A stretch of DNA of 64,000 nucleotides from Turnera subulata (taxonomy: Eukaryota; Streptophyta; Magnoliopsida; Malpighiales; Passifloraceae): contig JAKUCV010006778.1 of NCBI GenBank assembly GCA_028386065.3, positions 124,001 to 188,000 on the forward strand, given 5' to 3'. The notes below the pieces were generated by a model. It did no database searches and was not told the DNA's origin. It was given only the letters and a program-made list of their open reading frames with translations. Position 1 is the stretch's first letter. Each line of letters opens with the position of its first letter. Both the position numbers and the translations under genes were made by a program. Of this stretch, positions 11,668-20,328 are shown one piece after another.

Positions 11668-11935
11668 GCAATCGAGGAGAAAGGGGAGAGAAAAGAGAAA
11701 AATCGAGGAGAAAGAGGAGAAAAGAGAAGAGGGAGAGCGAGGGATAGAAGGAGAGAGACGAGGAGGAAGAATACAAGAGAAAGAGGGGGAAAGAGAGAAA
11801 AAGAAAAGAGGAAAACATGTCACGAGCACTTCCATTTGCATAAAGGGGAAAAGAGGGAGAGAGGAGGAGAAGAGAACTGAAGAAGAACATGAGAGAGAGG
11901 ACAAACATGTCATGGCACTCACATGTAGAAACTAG
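11668..11935. repeat. Purine-rich low-complexity tract
   Basis: Nearly uninterrupted GA-rich sequence on the plus strand. It keeps several frames open on both strands, but the resulting Lys/Glu/Arg-rich or Ser/Phe/Leu-rich products are composition artefacts. Confidence 0.75.
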
Positions 11936-12589
11936 GGGCATCCCCATGCACTGAAAAAACAACACATTTAGACATGCTCATGCATCACTTACATATAGAA
12001 CATAGATTCCTTGAGAAGATAGACTTGGTTGAGGACAAATGATCAATGAAAGTGACAACATCCTAAATTCGTCGCTTAATGTAGACTCACATTTCTTGGG
12101 TTTGATGACTGAAGGGGCATGGCATGTCCGAATCTTCAGAAGACTTTGTCTGTAGAATAATAGGCATGCCACGCCCTCACCCGAGGTGTAGACATTATGA
12201 TCACTTATAGATTCTATGGGCAAGGCGGCCCCCCAGCTTTTGATTGATGTTGGGCATGATGTAAGGGGCATGCTACCCCGTTTTGATTGATTGATTTACA
12301 GGGGCATGACAGGCCTACTTTTCTGACTTTGGTTTGATTGTAGGCTGGGACGCCCGGGTATGATCCTAAACCAAGGGGCATACTAGACCCCATCTTTTGG
12401 AACCACGATTAGATGATGTTGGGGGCATCGTGCCCCACCTTAAGAATTTCGAAACAAGGGGCATGATGTGTTCGCATTTAGGCAAGGGCCAAGACATACC
12501 CCGTTTCCTTCAAACACACTAGGGAACCCGAGAACACGAGAAACGTGAGACATATGCAACCGAGGGGCATGTGATCCAGATCACCCTGA

Positions 12590-13310
12590 ACCAGTTAGAC
12601 GATGAGGGAACCTAGATATGAGAAAACCCAAAGAGGAGCGAACCAGAAGCCGGGACCAAGTTCCCACAAACCATGAGATGAGGGCATCCAAATGTGAGAG
12701 AAACCAGATGTGAGGGAAACTAGGAGAGGAGTGAACCTAAAGCCGGGACCCAATTCCCACAAACCACGAGATGAGGGCGTCCACATATGAGAGAAACTAG
12801 AAATGAGGGAATCTAGTGAGGAGTGAACAAGAAGCCGGGACCCAGCTCCCGCAAACCATGAGATGAGGGTATCCAGATATGAGGGAAACCAAGAAGGGGA
12901 GCGAACCCAAAGCCGAAAACCAGTCCTCGCAAACTATAAGAAGAGAGAATCCAAATAAAAGGGAACCCAGATGAGAGTAAACCTTGAGGAAAACTAGGAG
13001 GGAAGCCAAACACAAAGCTGGGACCCAGTTCCCACAAACCTTGAGAGGAGCCCAGAACAAACCAGACGTTAGGATACTTTCAGAAACTAGAGATGAGGGA
13101 ATCCAGATATGAGGGGATCCAGAGATGATCAAACTAGAAGCTGGGACCCATTACCCGCAAACCGTGAGAAGAGGAGGACCAGACATGAGAGAACCCAGAT
13201 GAGAGAAAACCTTGAGGGAATCCAGGTATGAGGGGAACCAGAGTTGAGATCTCAAGAAACCGGGACCTAGCTCCCGCAAACCTTGAGAGGAGCATAAGCC
13301 GAGGACCCGG
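12590..13310. repeat. Degenerate 50-70 bp direct repeats with GGGACCCAGTTCCC words
   Basis: Successive units share AGCCGGGACC(C)A, then TCCC(A/G)CAAACC, then (C/A)GAGATGAGGG and an ATATGAGGGAAACC-like spacer. They form the left continuation of the hairpin array and look like older, decayed units. Confidence 0.6.
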
Positions 13311-13323
13311 TTCTCTCAAACTA

Positions 13324-13639
13324 TGGGATGTGATAATTCCCACAAAGCCAAGGACCCAACTCTCGCAAACCATGAGGATGAGATGATTCCTGACAATCAC
13401 AAACGTGGGATGAGATGATTCCCACAAAGCCGAGGATCCGGTCCTCGCAAACCATGGGATGAGATGATTCCCACAAAGCCGAGGACCCGATCCTCGCAAA
13501 CTCCGGGATGAGATGATTCACGTAATCCACAACCATGGGATGAGATGATTCTCATAAAGCCAAGGACCCAGTTCTCGCAAACTTCGGGATGAGATGATTC
13601 TCGACGATCATAACCTTCAGGATGAGATGATTCCTGAAG
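13324..13639. repeat. Hairpin array A: constant 9-nt loop, variable stems
   Basis: Eight units centre on TGAGATGAT (first unit TGTGATAAT). Stem pairs include TGGGA/TCCCA, GTGGGA/TCCCAC, and CTTCAGGA/TCCTGAAG at 13615-13639. One unit pairs ATGGGA with TCTCAT through a G-T wobble. Between hairpins stand GCCGAGGACCCGATCCTCGC-like words, themselves partly self-complementary. The array ends about 120 bp before the LTR remnant at 13757. Confidence 0.75.
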
Positions 13640-13756
13640 TGGAGCACGAGGTGCTTCAACCATAAACACACATTACTCACACTAATCATTCAAATTTGGT
13701 TGTTCCTTTCTTGCATTGTTTCGTCCTCAGTTTCTAAGGACTCATCAACGACGGGC

Positions 13757-13943
13757 ACCTCTGAACACCCAAATTTGACCCCACAAATATTCTTCTAATG
13801 TAGACTTTAAGTATGCTCAAACCATACCCTAGCAAATATTTTTTAAATTTTTATAGACTTTAAATGCGACTAAATGTAACTTGGCATTACTAATTGCAAG
13901 ACCATGACACAAAAATGGGTGGGCAAAATTTGGGTGCTAGCAA
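13757..13943 (+). mobile_element. Short LTR remnant, internally deleted
   Basis: It begins TGAACACCCAAATTTGACCC, the usual start of the LTR family seen at 14375, 15029, 23782 and 40752. It ends ATGGGTGGGCAAAATTTGGGTGCTAGCA, like the right end of the palindrome-rich LTRs near 51.7 and 53.7 kb. Only about 190 bp remain, so most of the LTR is missing, or two families share these ends. Confidence 0.5.
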
Positions 13944-14374
13944 GTATAAATTGGGATAGCGACCAAAACAGATTTACAATGAGTTATTCTACCTGCCATA
14001 GATAAATTAGATGCTTTCCAGGAAGCTAACTTGCTTTTAACTTTTCACACAACATCCCAATAAGTAGAATTAGTTACACACTTATGAACTAATGGCACTC
14101 CTAAGTACTTTCCTAAATTCTTAGTTAAACTGAAACCACAAATATCTGGAGTCTAAATTGAAGAAAGGTGTTTTAGATAAACTAACCCCAGACCAGAAGC
14201 CTCATAAAACACTTGCAAACACTGATTCATGACTAATAACTGATGCTCAAAAACCTCACCAAATAATACGTTAACATTCAAAACTGAGGCCCTTTCCGAC
14301 CAAATCAGGTGAGCAAGCCTCTCGATAAAAATCACAAATAAATATAAGGATAAAGGATCCCTTTGGTGTACACC
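13944..14374 (-). pseudogene. L1-type LINE reverse transcriptase fragment (third segment of a split LINE)
   Basis: Minus-strand reading gives GVHQRDPLSLYLFVIFIERL, the plant L1 motif G(I/V)RQGDPLSPYLF, and further on GKYLGVPLVHKC, KLASWKASNLSMAGR and HCKSVLVAIP, the thumb region. Frameshifts and stops are present. It follows in order from the minus-strand segment at 23437-23781. The LTR between them is flanked by ACACC at 14370-14374 and 23432-23436, so both pieces belong to one LINE. Confidence 0.85.
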
Positions 14375-15028
14375 TGTGAACATCCAAATTTGACCCACAA
14401 ATATTCTTCTAATTTAGACTTTGAGCATGCTCAAACCATAAGATTAAGGAGATGATTTGGTCTTTGGTCAAGGCACACTTAGAATTTAATTTTGTAGAAT
14501 ACATATATTTTATGAATTAAGGATTTTATATGTTTGAACCTTAGCATTAATGACATGATTTATTCTTAGGGTAAAAATATATTAAGGTCTAATTCATTAA
14601 AAAATATATTTGTCTTATTTCATTTATTTGAGCTTTCTTGTTTATTTTTACCCAATTATATTGAGATGATTTATTTTTAGGCTGAGGATAAACTGGAGGG
14701 CCTAAGTTAGTGGAATGTGGACTTTCCAGAGTCAATCAGTCTATAAACGCAATACTTGCAGACTAATTTTGGCTTTGATTTTCTACAAAAAATCATAGTT
14801 CAATCATCCATTAATGGGAAATGTGTTTTTGGTATGATTTGTTCATAAAATGGGGATTTAATATGTGTCAATCAACTAGGAGATGATTGGGAGGAGTAGT
14901 AATCAAGAAAAGAGGTGATTTTGGGTTGTTTAGGGGTTGATTACGCTGTTGAAACAAATCAAGGAGGAATTAGGGGAAATCGAGAGTAAAAAAAGGAAAG
15001 AACGGGGGAACAAGGGAAGGCCAGGCGG
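14375..15028 (+). mobile_element. Left part of a solo LTR (outer), split by a younger insertion
   Basis: It starts TGTGAACATCCAAATTTGAC directly after the target repeat ACACC (14370-14374) and stops at GGCGG (15024-15028), within the GC-rich dyad zone. The LTR resumes after the same GGCGG at 22465-22469 and runs to 23431, where ACACC recurs. Together the parts make an LTR of about 1.6 kb with no second LTR or internal region, i.e. a solo LTR left by recombination. Confidence 0.85.
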
Positions 15029-15624
15029 TGTGAACACCCAAATTTGACCCACGAACATTTTACTAAAACTAAAATTTCAAAACATGCTTAACTTGAGGTT
15101 AGTGAGATGATCTGATTTTAAGTTAAGATATAAACCTTTGTGCATCTAAACCTTAGGATTAATAATTTAATCTTAGGGTAAAATATATAATAAGGTTTAT
15201 TCACATTAAAATACATTACATTGTATTACTTGGGCTCTTTTAGTTATTTTTAACCCGATTATATTGAGATTATTTATTTTTGGGTTAGGAATGGGTTTAA
15301 GGGTCCAAGTAAATGGATTCCAGGGTTTACCCAGCCCATTAACACATTTCTTGCAGGATAATTTTAGAAATCAGAGCTAATTCATCATTTATGTAGAAAT
15401 GTTGTTTTCGGTATGATTTAGTATGAAATAGGCATTAAGGTGTAATCAATTTGTTATAGAATGATTTAGGGGGAGTGATAATCAAGTAATTGAGTGATTC
15501 TGGGTTGAATAGGGATTAATTACGCGGTAGGATCAAATCAGGGGTAAATTAGGGGGATTGGAGGCCGAAAAAGGAAAGAACGGGGTGACACGCGGAGTGA
15601 CCGGCGGTCCTCTCGCGATGACCC
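15029..15624 (+). mobile_element. Truncated 5' LTR of the inner element
   Basis: It aligns closely with the 3' LTR (20329-20930) up to GACCGGCGGTCCTCTCGCGA, then jumps to internal DNA (CCCGAAAGGGCGATCTAGGC). The TATA region, U5 and primer binding site are gone. The 3' copy carries about 45 extra bases near 20435-20480. Confidence 0.8.
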
Positions 15625-16052
15625 GAAAGGGCGATCTAGGCAAAAGTTAGAATATGCCTGCTTGGTTGAAAACCCGAAAGGGCGGCCTAGGTAAAAGTTA
15701 AGGCCAAATGGTGTTTGAGGAGACTCGGGGCACGCTCATGTTCATGGAAATCCTTGCTTGAAATAATTGTCGTTGGTAAACCCAACAAAGAGAAGTAGGT
15801 GTTTTGGGCGACTTTGTGCAAATCTTTCAAACCTAATGCCTGACTTATCCCAGTACTCATGACACACGGTTCGACGATTTTTTAAAAAATTGCATACATA
15901 ATTGCATTTCAAGAGCAGGAGAAATAAACATGCATTCATAAAGAGTAATCCCATCCAATTGCTTGAAGTCGAGAACTTAGGACATGCACACGCATACAAA
16001 AGAAAGTCCATCAAAGTACAAGCATCTAGATGATAGGGCATGCATGCATCGA

Positions 16053-18596
16053 TCAAGACCGTCTCTTCTTACTCCGAATTTGGTGAACCGGCCTAGTGTG
16101 CTCTTGTATGGTATCCTCAGATTCACCTGATGTAGGATCAGTGGGGTGAGGGATCCGCCGAGGGTCAAAAGGTGGTACCGAAGGCCCAGGTGGACGGGGA
16201 TCTCCGGATAATGGCACGGGGCGAGCACATCCTCCCTCTCTCACACAGGAAGTCAACTCCCGTATCCGGATGGCTTGGGCCATCAGGGTTGCCTTGACCC
16301 GTCCAAGCAGTGTCCAAAGCCGAGAAACCTCGGCGGCCAGAACCTATTCACACAAAAAAGGTTAATCAAGCTACAAAGGAGGAGGAGAAAAAAAAAAATT
16401 TGGGATAATGATAAAGATGGTACCGTGGTAATATCCACCGGGAATGATGGAAAGTCGGGGGGTAGGTCTTCGGAAAAGGGTACCCGACAGCACCTATATG
16501 AGTCATCAAAGGTCTCATAGTCGGCCTTGCATGCTGAGAGGACGGGATCAGATGAAGAAGATGCCCCAGCACCCTTCCTCCACCGGGAGGCGGCGCTCTA
16601 ACGAGAAGGACCAGTACTGGCCACTGACCTACCTGCATCGGGGGTAGTCAAGGGAGGCATCAGAAATTCACTAATGAAGGATGAGTAGTCGCCTGGTAAG
16701 GGCAAGTCATTGGAATTCCAATCCAAACAATCTCCTTTAAGGGCCTCACCCCGCCAATGATGTCTCGCATAGAGATTGGAGGATTGCGCGGTATGTATGG
16801 GAGCTTAATGGTCTGCGCACACACATGATCCCCGAGGTACCACACCCTCATGTCAGGGTACCCTATCAAGCACCAACAGTGATCCATCGCTAGAGTCATG
16901 GAGTCAATCCTCTAAAAAAATATCCTTGTAAGCCGCGAAAGGAGAAAATTGGATCTGCCAATAATTGTTCGATAAGATAATGCTACGGAAGAGGTCTTCC
17001 GAGAAACAGGAGATGAAGGAGAAAAGATGCCTTGCCAGACATGGCAACCTGATCTATGTAGTGAGGGGCCCGTACTCGGTCGTGGTTATTACTCCTAATC
17101 CCACGGCTCGGGGAGCCCCAACGGTGGGAAGCTGGCCATGACTTCTCGTCGGCCGGCAGTTTCAGAGCAGACAACCCAAGGTACCCTTGACCCCATACCT
17201 GCCAAGATTACTTGAATAAATAAAGAAGTGAAGGGGCAAACAGATATGATAAAAAGGGACAAGAACAAAAGACAGACCTCCCAAATCCAAGCTGAACCAT
17301 AAAAGTGCTTGGCAGCAACCCGGGAAAAGTTGCACATCTCCCGGTAGGCGTTCGCGAAACCCGCTGAGGCCCAACCAATCCATGGTCCGTCCAGGTGGAC
17401 AAGCGACGCCAGTAAATCGCACTGAACCCGATCACCACCAGAAGCAAAGAGGGATCTACTCATGCTCGCCAATACCAAGCCCGGGGCTCTCTGTTCAGCT
17501 ATGCCCGAATACTGAGGATCCAACAAGGCATTCTGCAGCCATGTAATAGACACCTTACATATGCGGACCCAGCCAGAAACAAGCCCCACCAACTCCTGAA
17601 AGCGATCGATGCCTAACTGCTGATAAAAAATGACTGGATCACCTTGGAATACCAGCCCAGTAATGTAGGTAAAATCTGAAGGAGTCATCGTCATCTCGCC
17701 ACAGGCAAAATGGAAGGTATTGGTGGTATCCTACCACCTCTCGCCTAGGGCCAATACAGCCTGTAGGTCAACTCTGTGTCCTCGAAAAGTGCGAAAGAAG
17801 TCCCACAACCCGACCCTCTCAATGATCTCTCGGACATGCCTGTCCTTCCTCACATGCTCAAGGATAAGATGGCGGGCATTAGCCCCGGCATGATTTCGCT
17901 GCCTATCCTTTGAGTCCTGTGTAGATATGCCAAAAGAAATCAATACTCATGCCAACCCGGGCTCACCAAGATCAAGCTAAGACCACACACATCAAGACAT
18001 GCATCATAAGGATAAGATTACACGTTTACAGCATGCATACCAACATTATATCACAGTTTTATTTATGGGTCAAAGCACAAGAAAATCACAAAAATTTACC
18101 TCGGAAAAATTTGAAATTGGCCAAAATTGGGACAAGCCCACTAATGCCCAGTCACCCCACATCAATTCCACGCATTCACAGTATAAAAACAACGTCAGAA
18201 TCACTGATAATCCCTAAAATTCGCCAAGAACCCTAAACCCCCAATTTGGGAAAAACTTTAATTCGTGATTTCTTGTGTTTAATCCATAAAATAAATATAG
18301 GGGCAAACATCATAGACATCTTAGGGACATTCTCAAGCATTCAAACACATCTTGCATTGCATAAAATTGGATTCTAAGGGTATGAGGGCATAAACTCGAA
18401 AAATTAATCAAAACTTAAATTCAAGGAGTTTTTGAGTTTAGAAATCACTTACCTGAACTTTGTGGAGTTGGGAGGAGATGTGCCTACTTGGAGAATTCAA
18501 CAAAAGGCGTGGATTCTCCTCTGGGTCGGATTGGGGACGGTATTTTCTCATTGTCTCTTCTCGCGATTTGGAAGGATTCGATGATGATGATGCCAT
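16053..18596 (-). pseudogene. Antisense spliced plant-mobile-domain (PMD) gene inside the LTR element
   Basis: Exon 1 is 18596-18453 (start MASSSSNPSKSREETMRKYR; CAG|GTAAGT donor). Exon 2 is 17916-17278 (acceptor CTACACAG, donor GAG|GTCTGT), and exon 3 begins near 17200 after TTGGCAG. Further coding pieces lie at about 16650-16920 (CWCLIGYPDMRVWYLGDHV) and 16345-16053 (ending RSKKRRS). The order HVREIIERVGLW, FRGHRVDLQAVLALGERW, TFHF, MTMTPSDFTYITGL, DRFQELVG, FANAYREMCNFSRVA, VWGQGYLGLSALKLP matches the plant mobile domain (PF10536) of MAIN/MAIL proteins and transposon-borne PMD genes. One in-frame TAG (17731-17733) falls just before DTTNTFHF; otherwise exon 2 is open. Extra antisense ORFs with PMD similarity have, to my memory, been reported in some plant Ty3/gypsy elements. 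Its role is unknown. Confidence 0.78.
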
Positions 18597-18727
18597 GGAT
18601 GAGAATTGGGAAGAGTTGAGAGGTGTTTTAGGGTGTTTTAAGAACAAATAGAAGGAGAGAAAATTGAGAGAATTTGAGGTTTGAGAGTGTTTGAATGGAG
18701 AATGAGGGGAGAGAGAGAAGAAAAAGG

Positions 18728-18845
18728 GCTTTTAAACCCGAAATAAAGCGGGCGGACATCACGAAAAGACCGCCAAGCCCTGGCGGTCAACCCCACATGA
18801 CCGCCAGGCGCTGGCGGGCCTCCTCGCATGACCGCCACCTCTGTT
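18728..18845 (-). promoter_or_regulatory. Likely promoter of the antisense PMD gene with GACCGCC/GGCGGTC dyads
   Basis: Read on the minus strand, a TATA-like TTTAAAAGCC (about 18728-18737) stands about 130 bp before the PMD ATG. Directly upstream lie GC-rich dyads, including GACCGCCA/TGGCGGTC at 18768-18788. The same dyads stand upstream of the LTR TATA boxes on the other strand. Confidence 0.5.
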
Positions 18846-19424
18846 CTGGGGTCCCACCTCAATTTTTGCGGGCCCTACGCCCCGAAACAGCCTTTCTACT
18901 GAAATAAAACCCTGTATGCATATTTTTGAGTCCCGAATAATGAGATACATTGTTTGAATTAATCGTTTTTATCTCGATTCCCTGAAAATCCTAAATCAAG
19001 AGCACGGCTCCTATTGGCTTTGAAAAGCTAGTACTAAGGGCTCACTAGAACCTCATCTCTAAGACCATAACGAGATGCTAAGGGCATCACACCCCATTTT
19101 TTGATTTGTATATCCCAAGAGGCACAACATTAGGTCCAGTAAGCAAGGGCGTGGGACCCAGACAACATGACCATAAGAAAACATTCTTCTTAATACCGTG
19201 AGACTGTGAGGTGATCAGAAACACTAGGGTAACTTCAGGAACACGTTCAACCCTAGCCTGAAAATGAGAGAGTACCCAGGGAGGAGTGAACCCAAAGCCG
19301 TGTACCCGGTATAATCAAAATTGAGAGGTGAGGAGAAAACAAACCTGAGAGAACACAAAAACGAAGCCGTATCCTGATACACGGAAAGCCAAAGCCGCGT
19401 ACCCGATACACGTAAAATCAGACC

Positions 19425-20241
19425 TCGGGATAAGACGATTCCCGACAACCAAGCCACGAAGTGGAACCTTCCCGAAGTGGAGATGTAGGGGCATGTGATG
19501 CCCGAGACATAGACAACACAGTCGCGAAGCGACATCTTAGACGACGGTAGGGGCATGAGAAGCCTAGAGACTAGAAAGCCAAGCCGTGAGACGACATTTT
19601 TTATGGCAAAGCCATTCGGGATGAGATGATTCCCGAGACTTAGGATGACATGATTCCCAAGTCGAAACCCAGCTGACAAGGATGGGAGTATTCCTTGTTG
19701 ATAGATGAGACGATTCTATCGTCTTGGGATGAGATGATTCCCAAGTCAAAACCCAGCTGACAAGGATGGGAGTATTCCTTGTTGATAGTTAAGATGATTC
19801 TATCGTCTTGGGATGAGATGATTCCCAAGTCAAAACCCAACTAACAAGGATGGGAGTATTCCTTGTTGATGGATGAGAAGATTCTATCGTCTTGGGATGA
19901 GATGATTCCCAAGTCAAAACCCAGCTGACAAGGATGGGAGTATTCCTTGTTGATAGTTGAGATGATTCTATCGTCTTGGGAAGAGATGATTCCCAAGCCA
20001 AAACCCAGCTGACAAGGATGGGAGTATTCCTTGTTGACCACCTAGTTCTATCACCTTGGGATGAGATGATTCCCAAGTCAAAACCCAACTGACGAGGATG
20101 GGAGTATTCTTTGTCGACCACCCGATAGATGAGATGATTCTATTACCTCGGGATGAAATGATTCCCGAGACCTGGGATGAGATGATTCCTAAAATCCGAG
20201 GACTCGTCCCTCAAAGCTCCAGGATGTGATGATTCCTGGAG
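19425..20241. repeat. Hairpin array B: constant loop, compensating stem changes
   Basis: At least fifteen hairpins share a loop close to TGAGATGAT. Stem pairs include TCGGGA/TCCCGA (19425-19445), GATAGA/TCTATC (19700-19720), CTTGGGA/TCCCAAG (19723-19745), CTCGGGA/TCCCGAG near 20150, and CTCCAGGA/TCCTGGAG (20217-20241). Stems change while pairing is kept. It lies just upstream of the 3' LTR. A separate GGAGCAT/ATGCTCC dyad follows at about 20243-20259. Confidence 0.8.
19676..20110. repeat. 84-bp tandem repeat, each unit three adjacent hairpins
   Basis: The CTTGGGA start recurs at 19723, 19807, 19891 and 19975 (period 84), then 20055. One unit contains ACAAGGA/TCCTTGT around TGGGAGTAT (19676-19698), GATAGA/TCTATC around TGAGACGAT (19700-19720) and CTTGGGA/TCCCAAG around TGAGATGAT (19723-19745), then a 14-nt linker. 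Later units vary by single bases. Because 84 is a multiple of three, several minus-strand frames stay open; I do not read these as genes. Confidence 0.88.
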
Positions 20242-20328
20242 AGGAGCATGGGATGCTCCAAAACTTGACACGTGCTACACATTAATCACTCAAATTTGGT
20301 GGTTCCTGTCTTACGTTGTTTCGTCCTT

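Larger units (their letters stand above)
11060..13756 (+). mobile_element. Internal region of a Ty3/gypsy-like LTR element without coding domains
   Basis: The left edge holds two copies of a GGCCTAGGCAAAAGTTAG motif that recur at 15640-15700 at the start of the inner element's internal DNA. The right edge (CAAATTTGGTTGTTCC...TTGTTTCGTCCTCAG, 13690-13735) matches the DNA just before the inner element's 3' LTR (20290-20328). So this is a second, older copy of the same kind of element, without the antisense PMD gene. It holds a purine-rich tract, GGGGCAT-type short repeats (12200-12560), about 60-bp degenerate repeats (12590-13310) and a hairpin array (13324-13639). Confidence 0.6.

Noticed and set aside
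11570..11965. Several 70-130 codon frames on both strands
   Set aside because: They exist only because the DNA is a purine-rich low-complexity tract.
13134..13669. Repetitive minus-strand ORFs (ESSHP-type repeats)
   Set aside because: By-product of the hairpin array; the apparent protein repeat follows the DNA repeat and stops appear between units.
19564..20121. Minus-strand ORFs with 28-residue repeats
   Set aside because: The 84-bp period is a multiple of three, so frames stay open by arithmetic. No start context, domain or conservation is visible.
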